From Phymatolithon calcareum (taxonomy: Eukaryota > Rhodophyta > Florideophyceae > Hapalidiales), in assembly GCA_977006965.1 (NCBI GenBank), contig OZ345362.1, positions 1,240,001 to 1,304,000 on the forward strand: a DNA stretch of 64,000 nucleotides, written 5' to 3'. Below, one piece after another: positions 42,401-53,423 of the stretch (positions within the stretch are counted from its first letter, which is position 1; every line of letters begins with the position of its first letter). A model generated the notes under the pieces. The model was not told where the DNA came from, did no database searches, and was given only the letters and a program-made list of their open reading frames with translations. Position numbers and translations under genes: made by a program.

Positions 42401-42683
42401 GTTGACAGATGGGTAACTGAAGGGTATCTTTGTAGCCGGGGAATATAATTTTAATATTTCCACCGATTTCGATTGTTCTTTCGGTCCCGTCAGCCATTTC
42501 GGCACTCTCGTCTGATGGGACACGAGTGAGACCGAGTTCATCGGCGAACTTTGAGGATGTTAGACTTGCTGTTGAGCCGTGGTCAAATAGAATCCGGCAC
42601 TTGTGCTTGTTTGCGGAGCCATAAATAACATAAAGGGGAGTTGAGTTCAATAGCACAGCATGCGATGATTGGGGCCGAAGCAA
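39471..42683 (-). pseudogene. Ty3/gypsy pol (protease-RT-RNase H-integrase), frameshifted
   Basis: Polyprotein for reverse transcription and integration. The protease frame (42683-42246) has the active-site-like LFDHGSTASL and ends with the conserved ILGKDWL. RT starts in the 42304-41735 frame ([24 protein letters not shown]). A one-base loss in the CTGAAAAGC run near 41855 moves it into the 41879-39471 frame, which carries [13 protein letters not shown], the catalytic YLDD, RNase H (TSDASDF, TDHHPL, VADALSR), and integrase with an HHCC finger, the DFTSSLP...DRDKIF Asp residues and [18 protein letters not shown]. The GPF module is [10 protein letters not shown]. Another one-base shift lies between gag-pol overlap and protease near 42700. 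Apart from these two shifts the polyprotein is open, unlike the much more decayed Helitron nearby. Confidence 0.93.
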
Positions 42684-42759
42684 TCCTTCTTTTTCTGTTT
42701 TTTAAAATTTTCGGAAGGGTTTGGAACTGAACTAGCTAGAGAGTTGGAATCGGCTAAGC

Positions 42760-43592
42760 TCAGTTCCTCTTGACGTTTTTTGGACAGTTGCGAGCGATGT
42801 GGCCTTTCTCTCTACAACGCAAGCAACGTCCTTCAGCAATGCACTTGTCTCGGTCTTCTTGGGTCAGTTTTTTCAATTGGACATTACCAGTATCCATTGG
42901 AGAAAACCCAGGGTTTTGCTTTGGACCAGCAGCAGGTGGAGCCTGAGGTTGCGTTTTTCCGCTACGGTGAGCACTCTCGACGAGTTCGGTATCTCTCATG
43001 AGGTCGTTGATATTACGGTACTGCTTGGTGCACAGCTCTTTCCAAATGTACGACTTTAAACCTCGAGAGTACCGGTCAATGACTTCGTCGATAGAAACAT
43101 TAGGAATATCTCCGATGATTGTGAGGAAGTCATTGTTGTAGACTTGGACTGACTTGATCTGCTTCTATACGCTCAATTTGTCTCGTGCGAGTTTGACCTT
43201 GTTTAGCGATCCGAAGCGGTTCAGCATTTCTTCCTTAGTTCGTTCCAAGAAGATATTTTTGGATTACGATGCAGGTTTAGAGTCACAAACCAAGTGTGTG
43301 CGTGACCGTCCAGAAAGCTAACGGCAATTTTTAAAGCCTCGCTAGGGTTGCTGACACCTATTAAATAGTTGTCCATGCGATAGGCCCAGCTTTCGACAGG
43401 TGTTTTCCCAGTATACGACGATGGTTTGTTGATTTTAGGTTGGCGGTCACTCATACGGCTGGCAGATAATTCGTTAATTTTTCTCTATGCATCCTCTAAT
43501 TGGGCGTGTAACTCACCAATTAATTGTTGTACGTTGGGTGTTTGAGGAGGTTGATTGGATGCTTGAGAAAAATTATCACTACCAGGCTGCAT
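42760..43592 (-). pseudogene. Ty3/gypsy gag with CCHC zinc knuckle, disabled
   Basis: Capsid-nucleocapsid frame starting at the ATG at 43592 (MQPGSDNFSQ). Capsid-like blocks include VESWAYRMDNYLIG, FLDGHAHTWF and IDEVIDRYSRGLKSYIWKEL. The C-terminal knuckle is CLRCREKGHIARNC (C-x2-C-x4-H-x4-C). There is an in-frame TAG at 43487-43485, a frameshift near 43230 and a further stop near 43167, so this copy cannot make full gag. The same knuckle and capsid signatures occur in the element at 62.7-63.6 kb. Confidence 0.9.
42775..42781 (-). promoter_or_regulatory. candidate -1 ribosomal frameshift site A-AAA-AAC
   Basis: In the gag frame the minus strand reads TGT CCA AAA AAC GTC, which places the heptamer A AAA AAC in the exact X XXY YYZ phase. 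Shifting -1 enters the pol frame (KRQEEL...), bypassing the gag stop 13 nt downstream. The related element has C CCA AAA at the equivalent place. I have not tested for a downstream pseudoknot. Confidence 0.7.
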
Positions 43593-43611
43593 GGTGGTTT
43601 ATTGATTTTGA

Positions 43612-44007
43612 TTACTGGAATAATTTACGATTGATGTTATCAATAACGCGGAGGTGGGCCTTGCTCTTCTGGTGACGCTTGAAGTGGTCCTGTGACTCAA
43701 AGTCACGCTTGCACTGCACGCAGTGGAGGTCCGTATGTAGTAGCATGACGTTACGGCGATGCTTCTTGGACCGAATGTGGTCGTCGAAGCTCCGGGAACC
43801 GTTACACGTGACAACACAAAGCTTACAGTGACGGCGGATATTTTTTAACGGAATTTTACGGCGGTTCTTCTGCTTCTCGGCACGGCGCGCGCGTTGGACC
43901 GCGGCTCTGGCCTTGCGGCCAGAAATTTTCTTGATTTTCTTCTCGGGGCCCTTCGGGGCAGGTGCTGGGGCCGAGCGGGGAATTCGATATGTCGGGGTGG
44001 AGGTCAA
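43612..44007 (-). CDS. accessory pre-gag protein with two C2H2 zinc fingers
   Basis: A 131-codon frame between the primer-binding site and gag. A basic Arg/Lys-rich N-terminal half (GRKARAAVQRARRAEKQK) leads to two zinc fingers, CKLC-x12-H-x5-H and CVQC-x12-H-x5-H. This is the spacing of matrin/U1-type fingers that bind RNA or DNA. There is no ATG before the first finger in this frame; upstream in frame an apparent TAG near 44060 precedes further coding-looking sequence (VTVTKQTVPPPPIVTE), so the start is unclear and splicing or mutation may be involved. An accessory zinc-finger ORF upstream of gag is not part of the standard Ty3/gypsy plan; the second element here also has one. Confidence 0.75.
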   Translation of the reverse strand: MTSTPTYRIPRSAPAPAPKGPEKKIKKISGRKARAAVQRARRAEKQKNRRKIPLKNIRRHCKLCVVTCNGSRSFDDHIRSKKHRRNVMLLHTDLHCVQCKRDFESQDHFKRHQKSKAHLRVIDNINRKLFQ

Positions 44008-44300
44008 GCGGAGGTCGAGAGATATTTTCGGGCGGCCAATAAAAACCGAGAGCGAAGTGTCGTCCTATTCGGTCACGATCGGCGGCGGTGGAACGGTCTG
44101 CTTCGTCACAGTCACGGTACGTGACGACCCTGTAATCAGATCCACTGCACAATCCCAATTTGGGTAAAAATAATTAGTATATGATTATTTTTATGTAAGG
44201 TCACGGATGCGCCAATTTCCAATTAATAAGCTCAAAGGCTCGCGGAAATCAGGGCACCGGTGACCGTTACAATTGTGGAACGGATGTGATGCGCTGTAGC

Positions 44301-44311
44301 CGGTGCTACCA
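44301..44311 (-). promoter_or_regulatory. primer-binding site of the Ty3/gypsy element
   Basis: On the minus strand TGGTAGCACCG starts 2 nt after the 5' LTR. It is complementary to a tRNA 3' end CGGUGCUACCA. The first eight bases match those of initiator-Met primer sites (TGGTAGCA...), so an algal initiator tRNA is a reasonable guess. The same 11 bases occur at 61897-61907. Confidence 0.8.
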
Positions 44312-44313
44312 AA

Positions 44314-44763
44314 TGAAAGGCGGTGTATGATACTTACTGGATAATTTTTGGTTGTAGTATGACACGAGAGGTGACACGTGTGGTACGGTTGGATTTGGGT
44401 GAGGGTTGGGTTCAAGGTTGGAGTCGTTGGTACTGGAGGTGGTTGAGGGTCTGGTGGTTTTCTCTGAGTTGGTTGCCGGCCTCGGCTTCGGGGCCGGCTT
44501 CGGAGTTTATATAGAGTTGCTGAAGTAGTCTAGAGTATAGCAAATAGGTTTTCTAGATACTTGCCATTATGTAATAAGGTGCTAGATGGCAAGAGTAAGT
44601 TGCCATCATGTCTATAATTACACCTTCAACAATGTCTACTAGGCATAAGGACTAACACAATAGAGCCAAAACATAGAAATACATAATGGCACAAAAGTAT
44701 AAAAGTACTGTAAGGCTAAGAAGTATAAGGAGCCATAACATGCTTAAGTGCTATTGCCTTACA
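44314..44763 (-). repeat. 5' LTR of the Ty3/gypsy element
   Basis: 450 bp, about 99% identical to the 3' LTR. It lacks one 8-bp unit in the AAAAGTATAAAAGTAT tandem tract and shows about three substitutions. Confidence 0.95.
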
Positions 44764-45357
44764 AGGGTGAGTTCGCATCCGAGGTTAACAGCACTGCAAG
44801 CGGCTGCTTCCCATCGACGGGAAATACTAGCTTTCAAGATGTTGAGAAGAACCATGGCGAAAGAAGGAAAGTTTCTGGAGGAACCGCCAGAGAGAGGAAC
44901 TCAGAAGAGCTTCAAGCTACAAGTAATGACATCACAGCGATGGAACCAGAGAACGGTTTGATGAAGCGATGAAGCACATAATTGCGAACCAATCTGCAGA
45001 AGCACTTCGATCAACATTCCTGACAAAGGAAGGAGAGAGCCTTGAATCGAAGAGAAAGAGGAAAATCCCGTACGACAAGACAAGTGAACTACTTGCAAGA
45101 CTTATATTTCCACAACTGGAACACAGGAAACTGGCGGTTCAGTACGCATGTGGAAGATTTCCCCAAGTGTCTACCACACTGATGGCAGATAGTTTCGGAA
45201 ACAAAGTCAGACAGCACATGGAGACCCTGGATCGCAACTTGTCAGCCTATGAACTCAAGGAAGAAGACAGAGCGGCAAATGCGAAGGCAGTAGATGACAT
45301 TTTGCTCTTCAGCAAAAGCATCATCGAAAGTATGCAGAATGAAGAAGACTGTACGCC
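44764..45357 (+). mobile_element. LINE pol C-terminal fragment
   Basis: Frames 44686-44961 and 44969-45357 carry AASHRREILAFKMLRRTMAKE, ESKRKRKIPYDKTSELLARL, AVQYACGRFPQVSTTLMA and LLFSKSIIESMQNEED. They are clearly homologous to 19560-20320. One frameshift lies near 44960. The fragment ends where the LTR-like element at 45358 begins. Confidence 0.8.
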
Positions 45358-46053
45358 TCGGAGCGTGGCTTTGGTTTCTCGTGTGACTCTACGCTGCGCT
45401 ACTCGGATCGCGATACTCAAGATGCCCCTAGTAAGTGATCGGCCGGGCCGTAAGGGAATCATTTCTCTCGTGTATCTAGGCGCTGTTTTTTCGCTTCGCT
45501 AGCAGTATATAAGATAGTTAGTGCCTTCCTCTGAGTAAAGGAAGGCGGGGAGTTCTTCGGATTTCGGCTCGACTGCTCGGATCGCCGCAACGTTCTCGCC
45601 CTCCACATCCCTTCGACCACTCGGAGTTGGAGATCTTCCCACGCTTCTTGTTCGCAACCTTCGTCGTGCAAGCCAGTACGATGACAACCGCGCTCAAGTT
45701 CCCCCTTTACCATTTTTTCGTGCGTTCGTCTCAAGGTCCTCGGCCAACCCAAGGTCGCCGCCCGAAGATGACGTCGTCCCAGCCCTTCTTGTCCGCAACC
45801 GTTTCGCCGCACAAGCCAGTTCGGTGACATTCGCGCTCAAGTTCCCCCTTTTCCCTTTTCGCGCGCCTCTCTCAAGGTCGACTTCCACGCCAAGGTCGCC
45901 GCCGGAGGACGACGCCGACATCTACACGCTTACTTTGTCTGGTGGCTTTTCGGGGTTTTGTTTCTTTCCCCCTTTCTCTGTCTCTCCCGCGCTTTTCTTT
46001 TTCTCTCCTCTCCTGGGCATGTGGCGTCGGGTTCTTTTGAGCCTGGCGCTACA
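45358..46053 (-). mobile_element. inverted, truncated copy of the TGTAGCGCC element with tandem repeats
   Basis: On the minus strand it starts TGTAGCGCCA (end at 46053) and follows 36455-37290 in order, although diverged. It contains two tandem units of about 130-135 bp between about 45655 and 45921 (recurrent GACGACGTC, TCTTCGGGCGGCGACC and GGGGAACTTGAGCGC), where the other copy has one. The conserved frame (GLHDEGC-QE-WE-L-LRVVEG) hints at former coding. The distal end is truncated against the LINE. Confidence 0.7.
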
Positions 46054-46776
46054 CTCATGTCTAAATATACACATGTTTGATTCTCAAATTTTAAAACTAA
46101 TACATCGCAAAAACCATTGGGATTCTATGAGCGCAATTAGCACCAACCGATTCGCATCAAAAAACTGATATAGGGCGAAGAATAAAACAAAAAACCACAA
46201 AAGTTTGTGGTTTTTTTACCTTAGGTTAGCACACGATTTGCCTAAGAGTGGGCCAATTTTTGGCCTTTATTTGTCAATTTCCGACATCGGGAATTCAATT
46301 TTTTCCCCACTTTGTAGATTTATTGAGGTCTTTTGAAAGTAGAGGACGAGGAGGGAACGAAAGTAAGCTTTCATTGTGTTGCAAATGTTGTTTAAACCCA
46401 GTGGGAAGGCCTTGAAAATTGGTGATATTCGCCTTGGCGTCATCGATAAACCGTACAAAACAAGTGGCTCCGTTCGGCGTTTCGCGCCTATGATGTGTGA
46501 TTAGTATAATATTGCGAGATATGTTTAATCATAATATTGCTTTACCGTACTCACTTTATCTAAAGTTGATCTACTCTACATAATAAAAAAGGGAACGAAA
46601 AATGAAGCACAATGAAATGGAACCTTTATTTAAAACTACGAAGTATTCGACAATACTTCTCTGTAAACTACTTTACGGGTCTTCTTATCTGGCTGCGTGG
46701 TATACACCGTCAGATTTCTCCGATCTGTTACTCTTGATTCACCTACGTAGAGCTGACTATGGGCAAAACAGTCATT
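46054..46776. other. AT-rich spacer with a short hairpin
   Basis: No gene. A near-perfect hairpin (AAAAAACCACAAA / TTTGTGGTTTTTT) occupies 46189-46216. Being next to the end of the Helitron helicase it could mark the element's 3' end, but I see no adjacent CTRR terminus, so the Helitron boundary stays undefined. Confidence 0.4.
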
Positions 46777-49700
46777 CTATAAGTCAAGTCCAAGTTTCCC
46801 TCCGAAAGACTGTCCTTGTGCCTTATTGATGGTCATTCCAAAACGGACACGCACAGGAAACTGCGTTCTCTTGAACCTCGGTACAGGAAATGTGTCATCT
46901 CCTGGACCGCATGGAACTCTTGGGAGAGTGAGTCGACTTCCGGCATGAGACCCTACGGCAACCTTCAAGTGCTAGAGATTGTTCGACATGCCCTCCGCGA
47001 TGTACCTTGCCCGTTCACGTGTCCTTTCTGAGGACATAAATTGCGGAGAAGCATCACTACAAATCTTGTTTTCAGGTGAAGACGGTGGTCTGGTAGAGAT
47101 GACCCTGCCGTAAGACTATTGAGAAGCTCTACTGGATACCGAAGACAGTTCTGATTTTCTTCTTCAACTGTGGCGGCGCTCAGAAAAGCCTTGTAGTTTC
47201 CTGGAAATCTTGACCCTACTCTGGCGTTGATCTCAATCAGCTTGCTATTTTTCGTAGACAGAATCGACCTTGAAGTATGCCAGCTCACATCAGAGTAATT
47301 TGACTGCAGTCCATGGAAGACAGAGGCGCATAGCGAATCTGCGTCCGTAACCTTGTGCACTGATTCGGGGAGCTCCTCCATGTTATTCTCCGACTCTTCG
47401 AGACGTCCTTCTCCAAGACGAAGGAGATAGCTCGGAAACTGCAGTGCTGTCTCTGAGGCTTGCGGGTCGTTCTGTAGGGAGGACAAACGCATATTCTTTG
47501 TGAGACGTAAGATTCGGAAGTCGGCGAAGAGAGCGGAAGACTTGACGCATCCATGCACTATCTCAGCTCTGGATCCCCCCTGGATGACAGGAAGAATTTG
47601 TCAGAAGTCCCCGGAAAACAGTACGCACTTCCCATCAAACGGCACGTTTCTTCTTGTGATGTCCTGGAGTGTGCGGTCTAAAGCTTCAATACAGTACCCG
47701 TGGCACATCATGATTTCATCCTAGATGGTGGAGGCGACATCTAGAAGATCCTGCGCTAGCTGCGATCTTGCAGAAATGCTACAGGTGCTTTCTGCAGTAC
47801 AGGGTATCGGTATCTTGAAAGTGGAGTGTGCTGTCCGGCCTTCGTCCAAGAGAACCGCGGCAACTGCAGAGGTTGCGACCGCGATGACTTTTTTCTCTCC
47901 AAGGTATAGAAAGTCATGAATAGCTCGAGTTACTTATGTTTTCCCAGTGGGATCTGGAGCATCCAAGAAGAACACCGTACTTTCCCCACTGTCCAGCGCT
48001 CCTTGTATCACAGCGGGAGCGGCAAGATTACTTGATGACACCCGGGGAGAACACAGCTCACAACGTCATCGAACACTGCTCTTTGACCCGCGTTCAATGA
48101 TGGAACTGCCTCGTCAACTGCCCTACGCAATCGCTCGAAATCTGACTCTTCTTGTTCGTCTTCGTCCACAATCAGCGCGGGGAGGTCTTCTTGGGGATTT
48201 GGAATCTGGAATGTATCCGAGCTGAAGTTTCCCATCAGCTGCAGTGACTCTTGAACCTCGAGGAGCACATATGACAGAGCGGTGTCCTCGTACTGTAGAA
48301 CTGTGGCTCTTCGTCGGTGCCTCAGTCTAATGTCCGAGACGAATATACTGTTGTGCTCATTCCACAGCGAGAGCGTATCAGAAGGCTCACAGTATGCCAG
48401 AATTGTCGCAAACACATGCGAGAGTGACAGAAACTCTGACGCAAATGACTCTCTCAGTTCTCGCCTCCACTCAGCATAATCAGCCAGTAGACCCCGACGA
48501 CTGCATGCTTGACGAAACGATGAACATACTTCGCCATCAACTTTTCGCATGTCCTCAAAAGATTTTGCTCCCGAAACATGTAGTAAAAGCATGCGAAGAA
48601 AGTATGGCTCGCCTTCGCGGGGGCTCACAATGTACAATCTGCCTGTAACGGTCTCACAAGGTCCAGTGAAGCTGTACTCAGCATCATCTACACCAGAAGA
48701 AGACACTCTGAACTTGGCTAGTGGCTTCCAACACTTCTCAGAGCGGTTTCAGGTGAAAAAGCGCGGAAACTCGTCGTATCTTAGGTGGCTTGCGCCAGGG
48801 TACTTGATGTTTGCCCTAAACCATTCAGTTAATTTAGTTTGTGGGTCTCTAAAGGCCACGGGCTGCTCCTCACCCTCTTGGAAGTACACAGTGTGATGGT
48901 TCTTTGTGTGAACTTCGAGGCGGTAGACGGCGGGTTCATTGATGACATTGTCAAATGAAAGAATCCCCCATACAGCTTCTGAGGCAGAAACATACCGAGC
49001 GTCTTGGAACTGAGCTGTCTCGTTGTATCTGCCCGTTTCTTCTACAATTTGCATGGTCACTCGGTCGCTTCCCTTGCAAATGTATTTGAACAGGTACTTG
49101 ATCCCACCAACACGAGACACACAAAGCTCTACATTCATATGGCATTTGAACATTCGTATCAACTTCGGATTATAGGCAACAACCCAGGAGTTGTCAACCT
49201 GCTGCTCCGGGTTTCCGCGAACAGGCCTCGATGCTGTCTTACCACCTTCTCCTGGACTCCTTCGCCGGTACGATATGTAGTGCTCACGCTCAGATTTTTG
49301 GGTCTCCGATCGAAAAGGCTTGGGAAGTTTTTCTTGCACCCTCGGTCTCCCATGCACACTGCAGCTGGATTACATGAGCCACATGGGTTGTGAATCATAT
49401 GCTGAAGAACCAATTGGCGGAGCTCATAATCGGTATCAAGTGGCAGTTCCGCAGAGATAATTGCATCCACTCGCGCAGGATTCCTCAGAGCATTCTTAGA
49501 GGCTTGGTTGAGTATAAAGATGCAATGCGCATTTGGTAGTCCCCTCTTCTGAAACTCGATAACATGCACATGAGCAACAACCGTTCCGAATATCTTGTCC
49601 TCGATGACGGCTTCCATCAGCGCTCTGAGTTTCAATTTGAAAACTCTTGCACAGCGGTCCGGCCTATCCTGCGGAGACTGTCAGGGAAACAAAGATCTTC

Positions 49701-51671
49701 GTATCTCGGGCCAATTTGGGTTGCCGGTCATTGTCAAAAATATATCCGGATGCCCCATCCTGGTCGACATCGCAATAATGTCGTCCATCTTCTGGCGCAT
49801 GCAGCGCTCACCGCCAACAAAAGTCGATGGGAGAACAACCAGACGTCCAGAACGCACTGCCTCAGACTCACCATTTGGGCCACCGGAATCTCCCAGCAGC
49901 TCTCGAAGGACTGTGTAGTTCTCAGCATGGATGCGCTGCTGATTCTGGAGCAAGTATAACATTCTCTCAGCCTCTATTTTGCAATATTGGTCGATCGCGT
50001 AGTATTGAAGAGCCGACACCCTGAAAGTACCGTACTGAACTCACCGCTCCGCTGAAACATGCGCCAGCTATAGAATATCAAGGGAGTGATTTTCCTCTGT
50101 CGTCTGCCAGCCTGAGACTCCATTTCTAGATACCAACCGTCTCTCGCGTCGGGAAAGAGCAGCACGTAACTAAGAGGATCATAAGATCTGTGGCTGATGA
50201 TGACGTTGTCGAGAACCTCATTCCCATTAGCGTTTGCAGTACCACGTCTCCTTACTATTACATATCTTATTCCAATCACACCGTCTTCATTCCCAGGTAT
50301 CAGCGCGGCAACTTCAGAGAAAGAGGGTCCATTATATCTACGCACGTGTTCATTTGCAGGTCTTTTATCCGCATGAATAACAATCTTGTAGCGCTCTGTT
50401 TGCGTATTTTCATGAACCAACTCGTGCAGACTCATAAAGCTCTGAATATACGTGTTGTGCTGGTGAAGAATGCTTGCAAGTCTAGACAGAAGTGCTTGAT
50501 CTAACCCAGAAAAATTCTGACAGCGAGCCTCAGACTGCGCTTCAAAATCCGTATCGTGAATGTATAGTGATAAGAATGCAGGCCGTCTGCCTGTAGAAGA
50601 CTGCAGAGCTTCGAGAAAATGATGGATTCGATCATGAAGAGTGACAGTCGGGTTGAAGTTAGACTGCCCTTCTCCCCTGCTCACCCAGTTGGCGTGCACA
50701 GATGCCGTGCAGAGAGCATTGTTGTACTTAACAATGTTCCTGCAGAAACGTTTATCGCGAGGCGTGTTCCTAAAAAGCAACTCACGAAGAAGCTGGAGAG
50801 TGTCTTGAAGCCATGGTATGTTCTCCGTTGTGATCTGTCCTCCTTGAAAACAATCAGAGAACAAAGGATTCGACTCTGAGCTTCGAACCTTTCGCTCGGC
50901 CATAAAGTGGAGTGCACGGTAGTTACTGCATTCGACATACATGTTTACAAAGTCTCCAAAGCTGCTGTTGCCATAAGACTGCTCAGGTGTAACGTTTCTC
51001 CGTCGAGCTCTTGCAGAATCTCGATCTCCCACCGGGCGGCGATCAGCTTTTAGCTGCATTTCGCGACCGCTTGCAGCTCGAATTGCCTCATTGACAGAGT
51101 CTAAGCGGGCTCGGCGCTGCTCAGTATTCTCAAGCTCTCGCGTTATACGCGTTCTTTCAGCATTAGCATCCTGGAGCGTTCTGCGTTGCTCAGAGTTTTC
51201 CCGCCTTCGTTTGGCTCTTGCGGCAGCAGCATCAGCATCCCAGCGCGTTCTGCGTCGCTCAGAGTTTTCCCGCCTTCGTCTAGCTCTTGCGGCAGCAGCG
51301 TCAGAAACCTGGCGCGTTCTGCGTTGCTCAGTATTCTCAAGCTCTCACGTTATACGCGTGCTTTCAGCATCAGCATCCTGGCGCGTTGTGCGTTGCTCAG
51401 AGCTTTCCCGCCTTTGTCTAGCTCTCACGGCCGCAGCAGCAGCATCCAAGCGCGATCTGCTTTGCTCTGGATTCTCCTGCGCTCTTCTCCTTCGCACAGC
51501 CTCCGCATTTCTCTCTCGACGCCGCTCCAGTTGGTCCTCACTCACCTTTTGCACCTTTCGAGGAGGCTGGGAAAAAATGTCATCATCCGACATACTCATT
51601 TCTCTTCTTATAGAGATATCTGTCCGGTCTATTCTTGGCTCTATGTAATACTCATAATTAATACCGCGCAC
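46777..51671 (-). pseudogene. decayed Helitron Rep-helicase
   Basis: Rolling-circle transposon protein spread over at least eight broken minus-strand frames. From the N-terminus: a Ser/Asp start with Arg/Glu-rich tandem repeats of 23 residues (about 51470-51100, RRRENSEQRRT and similar); a Helitron-like N-terminal region (GDFVNMYVECSNYRALHF; DGVIGIRYVIVRRRG); the Rep part with GNPNWPEI, an HUH-region QKRGLPNAH and the tyrosine motif KYLFKYICKGSDR; and the helicase. The helicase has a degenerate Walker A (DAPDPTGKT followed by a stop), DEIMMCHGY, SGDF-stop-QILPVI and the terminal MTINKAQGQSF at about 46820. The first His of HUH is Asn. Stops inside core motifs make it non-functional. The ends of the element were not found. 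Confidence 0.88.
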
Positions 51672-51864
51672 TTTACCTTTTCAAATATCTGCTTCGCTGC
51701 ACACGAGGTTGATGGCCTTCGAAAAATGTGTCCAAGGTACTCTGGAGAAGAAGTATCAATTTCAGAGAAACGAGGGGGCTGTCCTCTAAGTCAAAAAATA
51801 CCTCCCGAAGCGTCAGTTTATTGATGAAATATCAGAGACGTAGGGACTTCCAGATCCCGGGAGG
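51672..51864. other. junction between Helitron and the next element
   Basis: Short spacer; possibly contains the Helitron 5' end. No TC terminus could be picked out with confidence. Confidence 0.3.
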
Positions 51865-53423
51865 TTGCGTCGAGATAGCTTTTACGCCCGACTAATTAGC
51901 TTACCTCACAAAATGCGCAAGGTGAAGCTGCACGAGCTCTACGAGAATACCATTGGCGAGGACACGAGTCAAACGGTTTTATATTCTACATTTTATACTA
52001 TTTGGAATGACTGTGGGCCAAACGTGAGGCGTTTGTCGTTTCGTTCTGACATTTGCGCGCTTTGCGCACGATTCCAAAACTTACTGGCCAGAAGATCGTC
52101 TCACAGTCAGACCAAGAAGCCGGTCGTACTGATGCTACAGTGAAGATGTTCAAAAACCATCGCAAGAGTGCTCATGCTTCAAGGGTTTTATTACGAAGAA
52201 CGTCAAAAGCTTGGCGAAAGCGCTTTTAATTCGAAGTTGTCGGAGAATGGCGTTGATTACCTTGATCTCCTTCTGGTTAGCACGGATTTTGCCGAAAATA
52301 CAGAACATCCAAGCCACACAGACCAGGAAGGAGAAATGTACTTTCTGGCAAGGTGGGATTGTAACCGATGAAGGATCACGCGAAATATGACATTTATCTT
52401 GCCACAGAGACGCACGATTAAGAAAAACGCTAGCGCTGTCGGTAGCATGTTGCTACAGTTTTTACGAAGAAGGAACGCAAATTTTAAGAATCTGCACATG
52501 TTCGCCGACAATGCTTCCGGTCGAAATAAGAATCAGTACATTTTTGCATTGCTATCCATGATCGTCGTGAAAAGGATGTTTGACTGTGAAGAAGCACGAA
52601 TATCGTTCATGACAGTTGGGCATACTAAATTTGCCCCAGACGGGTGGTTTGGACATCTTACGAGGCGTTTGTTGCATATTGATGTTGATACGTTGCTCGA
52701 CATTGAAGAGGCAGTATTCGACTGGAAAACGGGAACATGCTCGAGCGCTAGGTGAAGAAGTACATGCCCATACGGCTCAATTTACTCACTTTCCGTTTGC
52801 TAATGAGCCACTTTTCCGAACAGTCGACTTACATCACTTGTCAAACGATTACTTCAAAGATCTGCGCGGTCATTCGATTTGTTTTGGCATAAAAATCAAA
52901 GGAAATGGGCAGATACAGTGGCGCGTAGCTCCTTGTGGTGACTGCGTTGAAGATGGGGAAAATACTGGAACACAGCCCAGTTCGTCAATAACATTCGTGG
53001 CTTACGTGAGATTAATTTAAGTGATCTGCCGCACGCGGAAGAAGTGCTTATGGACGAAGAATGCGTCGCGTATATATTTAAAAAATCAGGCCTTTTGTTG
53101 GTCTCGGTAACAAGCGGTATTCCCGCCATGAAGTACATGGTCCAATTAAGAAACGAAGATTTTCATGTCCCCCACCGGATGGAATGGTAGAACCGGACGA
53201 TGACAGGGAAACAGAAATGGAACGCTTGAAGGACGATGTACTGCAGCCATCGCTTTTGCCTTCTGCAATTGCGTCCATGAAGAAAGGAGATCAAATACTG
53301 AACATCAAACGGAGGACTAGCAACTACATTGATTCTCTGTTAAGGTCAAGAGAGTTTAATGTCAAGCGTCTGAGAGAAATTTTGAAAACCCTTGTCGGCG
53401 CAGAGAACGAGAGCAACAACTAA
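51865..53423 (+). pseudogene. decayed transposon ORF with DUF7869-like domain
   Basis: Consecutive plus-strand frames (51865-52143, 52168-52371, 52387-52755, 52616-53020, 53184-53423) belong to one broken protein. The central block has MFADNASGRNKNQYIFALLSM and SFMTVGHTKFAPDGWFGHL. This matches the 'DN..GQNKN...GHTK..PD..FG' signature I know from DUF7869-type, integrase-core-like domains in eukaryotic transposon proteins. A basic zinc-type CALCARF element precedes it. The last frame (79 codons) is Asp/Glu/Lys-rich. At least four frameshifts or stops occur. The assignment rests on motif recall only. Confidence 0.6.

Larger units (their letters stand above)
38973..44763 (-). mobile_element. complete Ty3/gypsy LTR retrotransposon
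   Basis: A 5.8-kb element on the minus strand, flanked by the perfect 5-bp target duplication AGGGT (38968-38972 and 44764-44768). In transcription order it holds the 5' LTR (44763-44314), primer site, a C2H2 zinc-finger frame, gag with a CCHC knuckle, protease, reverse transcriptase, RNase H, integrase with a GPF module, polypurine tract, and 3' LTR (39430-38973). RT before integrase makes it Metaviridae/Ty3. No chromodomain is evident after the GPF module. The coding part has a few stops and frameshifts, but the LTRs differ by only about three bases and one 8-bp tandem indel, so insertion is recent and this copy is probably non-autonomous. It sits in a LINE/duplication context. Confidence 0.95.

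Noticed and set aside
46189-46216. Hairpin with T-run as a bacterial-type terminator or as the Helitron 3' hairpin
   Set aside because: The DNA is eukaryotic, and no CTRR terminus follows the hairpin on the minus strand.
51100-51480. Tandem 69-bp repeats as a CRISPR array or satellite
   Set aside because: The units are contiguous, without spacers, in frame, and encode Arg/Glu-rich repeats of the Helitron protein.
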